From the NCBI RefSeq assembly GCF_016907275.1, contig NZ_JAFBBP010000001.1:6438001-6502000 (forward strand): a DNA stretch of 64,000 nucleotides, written 5' to 3'. The stretch is from Micromonospora luteifusca. GTDB taxonomy: Bacteria > Actinomycetota > Actinomycetes > Mycobacteriales > Micromonosporaceae. The position numbers were made by a program, and so were the translations under genes. The notes beneath the pieces are model-generated. The model searched no databases. It was not told the DNA's origin and worked only from the letters and a program-made list of their open reading frames with translations. Below are positions 17,215-24,275 of the stretch, piece by piece (position 1 is the first letter of the stretch; every line of letters begins with the position of its first letter).

Positions 17215-18383
17215 CAGCGATTGGCCTCGTCGAGCAGCGGCAGCCCGGTGGCGACGCGACCGACGAAGTCGTGCAGGGCGTCGGTGGTCGGGGCCATCAC
17301 CCGGGCTGCGCGCGAGTCACGGAAACGGCGCTCAAGGCCCAACTCCTTGCGGAACGCGCTGCCACCGCAGAGTTGCATCGCGCCGTCGGTGACATCTGCG
17401 GCGGTCTCGCCGGCGAGCGCCTTGACCTGCAGCACCCGCAGCATCGCGTCGTCGCGGCCGGTCTCCAGCGCGGTGAGGGTGTCGCCCAGGAAGGCGCGCA
17501 GCGCCTCGGTGCGGATGATCAGGCGGGCGAGGTCACGTCGGGTGACGGGCGCGTCGCAGAGGGCGGCCCCGGTGTGCGTGAGCGTCGTCCCGGTGAGGTG
17601 CCGGCCGGCCTCGGCGACCGCGCTGTCGGCGAGACCGAGACAGAACGCGCCGTTGAGCACCAGGAACCAGGGGAGGACCGCGCCGAGCGCGGTGTCGAGC
17701 CCGGCGCCGTCGGCGGCGAGCATTGCCGCCGACGGGATCCGGAGCCCCTCGGCGGTCATCGGCCGGGAGCCGTTGCCACGCAGGCCGAGCCCGTCGAAGT
17801 CGCCGGTCACGCTCAGGCCGGCGCTGCCGGCCGGCACGAGCCACAGCGTCATCGGACCGGCGTCGGCGGACAGCGGGAGGCTCGACCAGACGTAACTGTC
17901 GGCCTCGCCGGCCGAGGTGACCCAGCTCTTGCGGGCGTCGAGGCGGACGCTGCCGTCGTCGTCGGCGCTGGCGGCGCCGGTCGGCGACCAGAAGTGGCTG
18001 CGCGAGCCGTACTCGGAGAAGGCCAGGGTGGTGAGATGACCGCCGGTGGCGATGGCCGTGCGGACCTCGCGCGGGCCGTGCGCCTCGATGACGGCGGTCG
18101 CCGCGTAGTGCATGAGCAGCACCATCGCCGTGGACCCACACTCGGCGGCGAGCCGTTCGATGACGTCGGCGGCCGCCCGCATGCCCTGGCCGCTGCCGCC
18201 GACCTCGGTCGAGGAGGCCAGGCCCAGCAGGCCGGCCGCGGCGAGGGCGTCGACCCCCGGCCGGGGGAAGGCGCCCTCCCGGTCGACGGTCGCGGCCTGC
18301 GGGCGGATCACCTCGTCGATGACCGTGTCGAGCCGGTCTGCGAGATCGGTGTCGGATTGAATGTTGTCGACACTGGTCGTCAT
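17214..18383 (-). CDS. Acyl-CoA dehydrogenase-fold flavoprotein lacking the usual catalytic glutamate
   Basis: The 389-residue protein shows the acyl-CoA dehydrogenase layout: N-terminal helices with GLLGLASSTEVGGSG, the FAD-contacting FSEYGSRSHFWSP and KSWVTSAG, and the C-terminal helices ending in FRDSRAARVMAP. Standard dehydrogenases have the base in a YEGT-type motif after this point. Here the sequence is MAPTTDAL, without Glu. That resembles flavin-dependent hydroxylases built on this fold, such as DszC or amine N-hydroxylases. It leads a tightly coupled operon with the PhnD-like and TusA/di-iron proteins. Substrate unknown. Confidence 0.78.
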   Translation of the reverse strand: MTTSVDNIQSDTDLADRLDTVIDEVIRPQAATVDREGAFPRPGVDALAAAGLLGLASSTEVGGSGQGMRAAADVIERLAAECGSTAMVLLMHYAATAVIEAHGPREVRTAIATGGHLTTLAFSEYGSRSHFWSPTGAASADDDGSVRLDARKSWVTSAGEADSYVWSSLPLSADAGPMTLWLVPAGSAGLSVTGDFDGLGLRGNGSRPMTAEGLRIPSAAMLAADGAGLDTALGAVLPWFLVLNGAFCLGLADSAVAEAGRHLTGTTLTHTGAALCDAPVTRRDLARLIIRTEALRAFLGDTLTALETGRDDAMLRVLQVKALAGETAADVTDGAMQLCGGSAFRKELGLERRFRDSRAARVMAPTTDALHDFVGRVATGLPLLDEANR

Positions 18384-18461
18384 GTCGGTGTCCCTTCAGC
18401 CAGACCGGGTGGGACCGCCGTCGAGACTATCCGAACTGGAGGACGCAGCGCGAGCGTCGGA

Positions 18462-19409
18462 TTACCGTCTGGTACGGGCGCCGTCCCGGTGGGGCCGTCC
18501 GTGCCCGTCGTCCCGGTCGATCCGCAGCTCCCGCTCCAACTCGGCGATGACCGCCCGCAGGTCGTCCAACCGTTGGGTGATCGCGATGCGGTCCACCTCG
18601 TCCGGTACGCCGTCGCCGTCCTCGTCGTAGTCGGGAGCCAGTCGCTCGGTCATCTCCAACCGGCGTGCCTCCTCCATCGAGTTGACGATGACCGCGATGA
18701 GGATGTTGAGCAGCAGGTTGACGGTGACGATCACGTAGCTGACGTAGTAGAGCAGCGTCCACGGCGAGATTGCCATGCCCTGCTCGATGAGGTCCGGCAG
18801 CGTCTCCAGCGACAGCAGCACGAACAACGTCAGCAGGGAGCGGCCGATGTCGCCGTACTGTTCCGGATACCTGCTGCCGAAGATCAGCCAGCCGGCCATG
18901 CCGTACACGTAGAGCGTCACCACGGCCAGGGCGAGGAAGCCGGTGACGCCCGGCAGGCTGCGCCACAGCGCGGAGACGATGGTCCGCAGGCCCGGCGAGA
19001 ACCGCACCAACCGGACCATGCGGGCGACCCGTACGACGCGGAGCAGTGCTGGGTCGCCGTGCAGGCCCGGTATGAAGATCGCCGCGATCACCACGAAGTC
19101 GAAGACGTTCCAACCGTGCCGGAAGAAGTCCTGCGGACGCTTGCCGTAGGCCGCCAGCCGGACGCCGATCTCGACGACGAAGACGGCGCGGAAGAACAAC
19201 TCCAGCCAGTGCAGTGCCGCGCCCGCCCGGATCAGGCCGTCGTACGTCTCCAGACCGAGGACGACCCCGTTGGCGAGGATGAGCACGACGATGACGACCT
19301 CGAACGGGCGCGCCCCGGCGAGCCGGGCGCAGCGGTCAGCCCAACCGGATCGGTGGTGCGCGGACGGAGCCGGCTCACCTCGCTGGGCGGGCACGGGGGC
19401 GGCGGGCAT
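18462..19409 (-). CDS. Voltage-gated ion channel, bacterial sodium channel (NaChBac) type
   Basis: This 315-residue six-helix channel subunit probably forms tetramers. S4 reads RVVRVARMVRLVR, with arginines every third position. The pore loop TLFVLLSLETLPDL corresponds to the NaChBac filter TLESW, keeping the selectivity glutamate. After S6 comes an acidic neck DYDEDGDGVPDE that looks like a calcium-binding loop, then a coiled coil (QRLDDLRAVIAELERELR), as in BacNav C-terminal domains. ATG 19409 is chosen; TTG 19433 would add eight residues. It is monocistronic and convergent with nothing nearby. Confidence 0.85.
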   Translation of the reverse strand: MPAAPVPAQRGEPAPSAHHRSGWADRCARLAGARPFEVVIVVLILANGVVLGLETYDGLIRAGAALHWLELFFRAVFVVEIGVRLAAYGKRPQDFFRHGWNVFDFVVIAAIFIPGLHGDPALLRVVRVARMVRLVRFSPGLRTIVSALWRSLPGVTGFLALAVVTLYVYGMAGWLIFGSRYPEQYGDIGRSLLTLFVLLSLETLPDLIEQGMAISPWTLLYYVSYVIVTVNLLLNILIAVIVNSMEEARRLEMTERLAPDYDEDGDGVPDEVDRIAITQRLDDLRAVIAELERELRIDRDDGHGRPHRDGARTRR

Positions 19410-19459
19410 GCCCGCCAGCCTAGCCAAGATCAATGACCGTGGGTGATCGCGCGACCCGC

Positions 19460-20296
19460 TCAGGCGTGGCTCGTCCGCTCCGGCGTCACGGGGGCCGCGA
19501 AGAAGTCGGCGAGCGGGTCGACCATCCTGGGGTACGCCCGGTTGATGGCGTCATGACCGCTGCGCGGAATCGTCAGTGTCCGGGCCCGCGGCAGCGCGCG
19601 GGCCAGCGCAGCGTTCAGACCCGGGTAGTAGGGCGGGCCGTCGGCACCACAGGCCAGCAGCACCTCGGCGGTCACCCCGGCCCACTGGCTGGCCGGACCG
19701 TCGTGTGCCCGGATCAGCGCCGATTCCTCCAGCGTCATCGGCAGCAGTTCGGCCATGGTCCGGCCGATCTGCGTACGCATGAACGCGCGAATGATCGCGA
19801 TTCGTACACCGAGCGGAAGCTTTCCCGCCGCCATCTGTGGATTGACCCCGGCGGCGGTGATGGCGAGGCCCCGGGCGATGTCACCGGCCCGCAGTGCCGC
19901 CTGGGCGGATGCGAGCCACGCCGACGGGAACCTGCCGTCGATGCAGATCGCGGCGTCGTAGAGGGCGAGCCGGTCGATCGGCAGCCGAAGCGCGGCCTCC
20001 AGTGCGATGAAACCGCCGGAGCTGTGGCCGATGACGTTTCCGGACCCGGTGTGCTCCAGCACCACGGCGAGGTCGTCGATGTCCTGTTCGAAGGTGTAGG
20101 GCATCGACCGGGGTGGCGCGTCGGCCCGTCCCCGTCGGTTGTAGAGGTGCACGGTGAACCGGTCGGCGAGCGTCGTCGCCAGCCGGCGGTAGACGTCGAT
20201 GGTGACCCCACCGCCGTGCACCACGACGATCCCGGGCCCGTCTCCGGTGGAGTGCAGCACGATGCTCGCGCCGTCCCGTGCGTTGATCCGCTCCAT
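19460..20296 (-). CDS. Alpha/beta hydrolase
   Basis: The 278-residue cytosolic hydrolase has the oxyanion HGGG motif, the nucleophile elbow GHSSGG and a C-terminal histidine in PRSGHDAINRA. An acid residue is likely in ACGADGPP. Substrate cannot be told from sequence. ATG 20296 (MERINARDG) is chosen over an upstream frame extension because that extension runs through the operator and has no ribosome site. It is divergent from a TetR gene, and a nearly perfect 21-bp dyad lies between them, so it is likely the TetR target. Confidence 0.85.
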   Translation of the reverse strand: MERINARDGASIVLHSTGDGPGIVVVHGGGVTIDVYRRLATTLADRFTVHLYNRRGRADAPPRSMPYTFEQDIDDLAVVLEHTGSGNVIGHSSGGFIALEAALRLPIDRLALYDAAICIDGRFPSAWLASAQAALRAGDIARGLAITAAGVNPQMAAGKLPLGVRIAIIRAFMRTQIGRTMAELLPMTLEESALIRAHDGPASQWAGVTAEVLLACGADGPPYYPGLNAALARALPRARTLTIPRSGHDAINRAYPRMVDPLADFFAAPVTPERTSHA

Positions 20297-20324
20297 GATC
20301 GTCCACCCTTCCGCGAGGACAACA

Positions 20325-20345
20325 ACTGCGAACGACGTTTGCAGT
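20325..20345. promoter_or_regulatory. TetR operator shared by hydrolase and tetR
   Basis: ACTGCGAAC and GTTTGCAGT flank GAC, forming a dyad with 9-bp arms and a single mismatch. It lies 29 bp before the hydrolase ATG and 14 bp before the tetR GTG, covering the probable -35 region of tetR and the 5' region of the hydrolase. Confidence 0.65.
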
Positions 20346-20358
20346 TTACAGTAGATCA

Positions 20359-21057
20359 GTGAGCGACGCATCCACGAAGGCCGACGACGACGACTCCACC
20401 CGGCAGCCGATCTGGAGCAGGCCCGAACGCGGCAGCCGTGGGCCCGCTCCGGCGCACAGCCGGGACGCCATCGTCGTGGCCGCCATCGCCCTGGCGGACA
20501 CCGAAGGGCTTGCCGCGGTGTCGATGCGGGCTGTCGCCGGCGCGCTCGGCACCGGAGCCGGGTCCCTCTACCGCTACCTGTCGTCGCGCGACGATCTCCT
20601 GGACCTGATGACCGACCGGGTCGTGGGGGAGTTGCGGCCGTATCCCGAGGCCGAGGGGGGCTGGCTGGACTCGATGCTGCTGTTGGGCCGCCGGCAGTTG
20701 GCGCTGCACCGTGCGCACCCGTGGCTGATCGAGGTGAGTCACCGGCCGTCGGGTGTCGGCCCAGAGAGCCTGGCCTGGTTCGACAACTGCATTCGAGTCC
20801 TGGAGCCTGTGCGCGCCCCTGTCACCGCCAAGTTCGAGGCGATCGCGATGATGAGCGGCGTGGTGACCCTCTTCGCCCGCAGCGAGGCCGCCTCCGAAGC
20901 GTTCAGCCTCGCCGGTGCCGACCTCGGGGCGTACCCGCACCTGGTCGCGGCGTTCAGCCAGCCCTCCGCGCCCGCGCCCCGAGCGGACCTCTTCGAGCGG
21001 ACCCTGCGCGGTCTGCTGACCGGTCTGCTGCTCGCCGAGCCGTCCGACCCGGACTGA
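20359..21057 (+). CDS. TetR-family transcriptional regulator
   Basis: This 232-residue regulator has an acidic, disordered first 30 residues, then an HTH (about 33-85: AIALADTEGLAAVSMRAVAG and GTGAGSLYRYLSSRDDLLDLM) and a TetR_C-type ligand domain. GTG 20359 has no ribosome site. TACAGT (20347-20352) lies 6 nt before it, so the mRNA is probably leaderless. It faces the hydrolase gene, and the dyad at 20325-20345 is its likely binding site for control of both. Confidence 0.88.
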   Translation: MSDASTKADDDDSTRQPIWSRPERGSRGPAPAHSRDAIVVAAIALADTEGLAAVSMRAVAGALGTGAGSLYRYLSSRDDLLDLMTDRVVGELRPYPEAEGGWLDSMLLLGRRQLALHRAHPWLIEVSHRPSGVGPESLAWFDNCIRVLEPVRAPVTAKFEAIAMMSGVVTLFARSEAASEAFSLAGADLGAYPHLVAAFSQPSAPAPRADLFERTLRGLLTGLLLAEPSDPD

Positions 21058-21200
21058 CGGGACCGGCACCCAGGTGGTGTCGGCCGTACCGTCCTCCGGC
21101 GCGGCCCCGGCTGGTCTACGTTTTCGATGGTGGACGGGACCGGCCGGTGCGCGTCGTTGGACGACGAGAAGGTCGCGCGTGAGCTGGTGAGAGGTGCGCG

Positions 21201-21560
21201 ATGTCAGATTCTGATCTTGCCGGCCTGCGGGAGCGGGCCGCGAACGGTGACCGGGACGCGGTCGACCAGCTCGTCGAGCTTGCTGGCGAACGGGGTGACC
21301 TGGCGGAGCTGCGCCAGCTCGCGGAGAGCGGCAACGCCGACGCGGCGGCGCAGTTGGTCGAGCTCGCCACCGAGCTTGGCGACATGAAAGAGCTGCGGCG
21401 TCTCGCCGACCGGGGCGACCGGGACGCGGCCGATCAGCTCGTCGAATTGGCGGCAGAGCGGGCGGACGTGGGCGAGCTTCGACGGCTTGCCGACGGGGGC
21501 AACCGCGACGCGGCCGACGTGTTGGCCGAGCTCACCGAAGAGGAGGACGAGGAAGAATAG
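21201..21560 (+). CDS. Hypothetical protein made of four 28-residue helical repeats
   Basis: This 119-residue acidic protein consists almost wholly of tandem units of the form LxxLRxLAxxGxxDAAxQLVELAxExGD (28 residues), four copies, ending in an EEDEEE tail. Each unit should form two helices, giving a small solenoid like a TPR/Sel1 or HEAT array, probably a protein-binding scaffold. Neither signal nor membrane segment is present. I do not recognise a named family. It stands alone, 143 bp after tetR, with a purine-rich GAGAGG before ATG 21201. Confidence 0.75.
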   Translation: MSDSDLAGLRERAANGDRDAVDQLVELAGERGDLAELRQLAESGNADAAAQLVELATELGDMKELRRLADRGDRDAADQLVELAAERADVGELRRLADGGNRDAADVLAELTEEEDEEE

Positions 21561-21643
21561 TCGGCGCGCCACGGCCGACTGCCGGGCGGGCGACGAGACG
21601 TGGATCCCGCGGCCCACCCGGTGTCGACGTGGTCGACGGCGGG

Positions 21644-22501
21644 TCAGGCCTGCGCGGCCCGGATGGCATCGCGCAGCGGGGTGCTCGGCCGGCCGATCAG
21701 CCGGCTGAGGTCGTCACTGTCGGTCACCAGCTCACCGATGGCGATCGAGTGGTCGAGCGCGGCGACGAATCCGGCGGTGCCCGCGTCGAGCCCGACGCCC
21801 TGCAGGGCCGAGGCCAGCTCGGCGGCCGACAGGTCCTGGTGCACGACCGTGGTGCCGGTGACCTCCGTGACCGCATCGGCCAACTCGTCGAAGGTGAACG
21901 CGGTGCCGCCCAGCTCGTAGACGGCGTTGCCGTCCTCCTCGCGGGTCAGCGCCGCCACGGCGGCCTGCGCGTAGTCGGCCCGGGTCGCCGCGGAGACCTT
22001 GCTGCCACCGGTGGCACCGAGGATCGTGCCGGACTTCAGGTACTGCGGCAGCTGGTCGGTGTAGTTCTCGGTGTACCAGCTGTTGCGCAGCACGGTGTGG
22101 GCCAACCCCGACATGGCAAGGACCTCCTCGGTGGCCTTGTGCTCCGGGGCGAGCGGGTTCGTGGTGGTGTCGGCCTTCAGGATGCTGGTGTAGATCAGGC
22201 GCTCGACCCCGGCGAGCTTGGCCGCGTCGATGACCGCGGTGTGCTGCGCGACGCGCTGGCCGGGAGTGTTACCGGAGATGAGCAGCAGGCGGCGTACGCC
22301 GGCCACGGCGCCGGGCAGCGTCGACGGGTCGTCGTAGGTGGCCTTGCGGATCTCGACCCCGCGCGCGGCCAGGTCGGCGGCCTTCTCCGGGCTGCGGACG
22401 ATGGCGGCGATCTCGGCGGCGGGTAGGCCGGTGTCGAGCAACTGCTCGATCACCAGGCGGCCGAGCCGACCGGTGGCGCCGGTGACGGCATAGGTGGGCA
22501 T
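21644..22501 (-). CDS. NmrA-like SDR protein, NAD(P)H:quinone oxidoreductase (QorB) type
   Basis: The 285-residue Rossmann protein starts with the NADP motif GATGRLGRLVIEQLL and continues like the type-2 quinone reductases and NmrA redox sensors (ERLIYTSILKADTTTNPLAPEHKATEE-type middle). The catalytic YxxxK of classical SDRs is absent, as usual in this branch. A GGAGG ribosome site precedes ATG 22501. It is divergent from an HxlR regulator, the classic qorA/qorR arrangement, so redox or quinone stress probably induces it. Confidence 0.87.
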   Translation of the reverse strand: MPTYAVTGATGRLGRLVIEQLLDTGLPAAEIAAIVRSPEKAADLAARGVEIRKATYDDPSTLPGAVAGVRRLLLISGNTPGQRVAQHTAVIDAAKLAGVERLIYTSILKADTTTNPLAPEHKATEEVLAMSGLAHTVLRNSWYTENYTDQLPQYLKSGTILGATGGSKVSAATRADYAQAAVAALTREEDGNAVYELGGTAFTFDELADAVTEVTGTTVVHQDLSAAELASALQGVGLDAGTAGFVAALDHSIAIGELVTDSDDLSRLIGRPSTPLRDAIRAAQA

Positions 22502-22591
22502 GGGGAACCTCCGTTAGTGCGGTGGCAGATCTGCAGGCACTTACGAATCTACAGCACCGGCTCGTAGGTAAGCTTGGGGTAGGCTGGTGAG

Positions 22592-22996
22592 GTGAGCGAC
22601 AATCCGTCCCAGCACCCGGCGGGGCCTACCCAGGAACTCGTCAGCGATGTCTTCGCGCGGGGCTGCACCTCCCGTGCCGCCTTCGAGGACGTCACCTCGA
22701 AATGGGCCTCGCTCGCCCTGCTGGCGCTCGGTGAGAGCCGCTACCGGTTCAACGCGCTGCGTCGTCGCATCGACGGCATCAGCGAGCGAATGCTCTCCCA
22801 GACCCTGCAGACCCTCGAACGCGACGGCATGCTCACCCGCGAGGTGCTCACCGCGATCCCACCGCGCGTCGAATACTCGCTGACCCCTCTCGGCGCCCGG
22901 GTCGCCGAGCAGTTGCGCGGCCTCGCCGACCTGCTGGAAGCCTCGGTGCCCGAGTTGCAGACCGCCCGCGACACCCATGAGCGCGACCGCGCCTAG
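22592..22996 (+). CDS. HxlR-family transcriptional regulator
   Basis: This 134-residue winged-helix protein carries a cysteine early in the fold (ARGCTSR), the position used for redox sensing in QorR/HypR-type members, then SKWASLALLALGESRYRFNALRRRI and GISERMLSQTLQTLERDGML. GTG 22592 lacks a clear ribosome site, and TAGGCT (22580-22585) is 6 nt away, so a leaderless mRNA is likely. It most likely represses the divergent quinone reductase gene through the intergenic dyad formed by TTACGA (22541) and TCGTAGG (22562). Confidence 0.87.
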   Translation: MSDNPSQHPAGPTQELVSDVFARGCTSRAAFEDVTSKWASLALLALGESRYRFNALRRRIDGISERMLSQTLQTLERDGMLTREVLTAIPPRVEYSLTPLGARVAEQLRGLADLLEASVPELQTARDTHERDRA

Positions 22997-23017
22997 CCCG
23001 CTGGGTGGGGTGCGGCG

Positions 23018-23995
23018 TCAGAGCGGGGCGAGCGCTTTGGCGATGTTCCGTTCGGCGAGGTCCAGCATCCACTGCCGGTTGGGGAAGTCCGTGGCAGCGA
23101 TACGCAGTGGGCCCTCGATCAGGGACAACACCTGCGCGTACCGGTAGAGCTCGAGCCGGTGAGGGTCGAGGTCGACGGGGCGCAGTGCCGGGTACGCGTC
23201 GCCGAAGCGCATCTGGAGCCAGGCGTGCTCCCACTCGACGTCGAAGTACGTCAGACCCTCGATGTCGATCATGGCGGGTTCGTTGGCGCGCGTGACGAGT
23301 ACGTGGTCTGGCCCCAGTTCGCCGTGTATCAGCCCGTACGTCTGTCGTGCGGTCACCGCGCTTCGGAGGTGACGCACGTGGGCGGCGATCCGGTCGTGTG
23401 CGTCCGCGAGCCGAACGTCGCCGGTCGCCACCGCGTCGAGATGACCGAGCGCCCGGTCCGCGATGATGTCCTCCGCGCATCGAGTCGGGGATGCGTCTCC
23501 GCGGATGATGGTCGCGAGCTTGCCGTAGTGCGGGCCGAGTGTGGTGTGCATGCTGCGCAGGGCGTCACCGAGCGCGGACAGAACAGTGGCGGCTGCGGCC
23601 GGGTCGCGGCCCAGCAGCACTTCGAGCGTCAGTTCACCGACGTCCTCGACCAACGCGATGTCGAAGTGGAGATAGCGGCCGTCGCGGTCGAGCATGAGCA
23701 GCCGCGGGATCCGCACGCCCGCGGCGGTGAGGGCCTCATGGTTGATGGCGAACAGTTCCGCGCCCGACGCGTCGGTGAACGGGTCGTCCGGGACGGTCGG
23801 CGACGGTGGCCAGTAGTTCTCGCCGGCTGCCCACACGTAGAGGACCACGCTCGTCTGGTCGTCGAGCCGAAGTCGGTAGACACCCTTCTTGCTGCCGCCG
23901 GTCAGCCGGTCCAGAGCAGTAAGTCTCCGGGCGCTGCCCAGCTGCTCCGCCACCAGGTCACGCACATCGTCCGGCCGCAGGAACGCCCGTGTCAC
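23018..23995 (-). CDS. Aminoglycoside phosphotransferase-fold protein with altered catalytic loop
   Basis: This 325-residue kinase-like protein has the APH fold: a glycine-containing N-lobe (DRLTGGSKKGVYRLRL), then LIHGELGPDHVLV and MIDIEG where active kinases have HGDxxxxN and DxD. The catalytic aspartate is thus replaced by Glu, and the metal-binding Asn by His. The enzyme may be inactive or use a different metal arrangement. Nothing here indicates antibiotic resistance. GTG 23995 follows AGGAG by 6 nt. It lies alone between the HxlR gene and an AraC relic. Confidence 0.75.
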   Translation of the reverse strand: MTRAFLRPDDVRDLVAEQLGSARRLTALDRLTGGSKKGVYRLRLDDQTSVVLYVWAAGENYWPPSPTVPDDPFTDASGAELFAINHEALTAAGVRIPRLLMLDRDGRYLHFDIALVEDVGELTLEVLLGRDPAAAATVLSALGDALRSMHTTLGPHYGKLATIIRGDASPTRCAEDIIADRALGHLDAVATGDVRLADAHDRIAAHVRHLRSAVTARQTYGLIHGELGPDHVLVTRANEPAMIDIEGLTYFDVEWEHAWLQMRFGDAYPALRPVDLDPHRLELYRYAQVLSLIEGPLRIAATDFPNRQWMLDLAERNIAKALAPL

Positions 23996-24010
23996 GTCCG
24001 TCTCCTCCCG

Positions 24011-24211
24011 TCACAGGGCGTGCACTACGCGCCACGCCTCAGGCGTGCAGTGTTTCGCGCGGCGGCACCCGTAGCTGGCGTGGTAGCGGGCGGTGAACCT
24101 GCTGTGGCTGGCAAACCCCCATCGACTGGCGATCGCCGAGACAGTCTCCTGACGGGGATCGGCCCGCACCAGGTCGTGGTTCGGGTCCGCCGGCTGGCGC
24201 CGGGATCGGCA
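24011..24211 (-). pseudogene. Relic of an AraC-family regulator (C-terminal HTH only)
   Basis: A 66-codon minus-strand frame with no start, bounded upstream by TAG (24212-24214), reads ADPRQETVSAIASRWGFASH followed by SRFTARYHASYG. This matches the second helix-turn-helix of AraC regulators (the IA..wGF....F.r.f....G pattern). The rest of the gene is missing. The frame ends at 24011, 15 bp upstream of the APH-like gene. Confidence 0.6.
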
Positions 24212-24275
24212 CTAGGCAAGAGGGCCATCGATGCGATGGAATGTGATCCACGCGTCGCGCCCTGGGAGGACACCC

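Noticed and set aside
17202..19436. 744-codon plus-strand frame
   Set aside because: It runs antisense to the ACAD-like and channel genes, and both of these have clear domains and starts.
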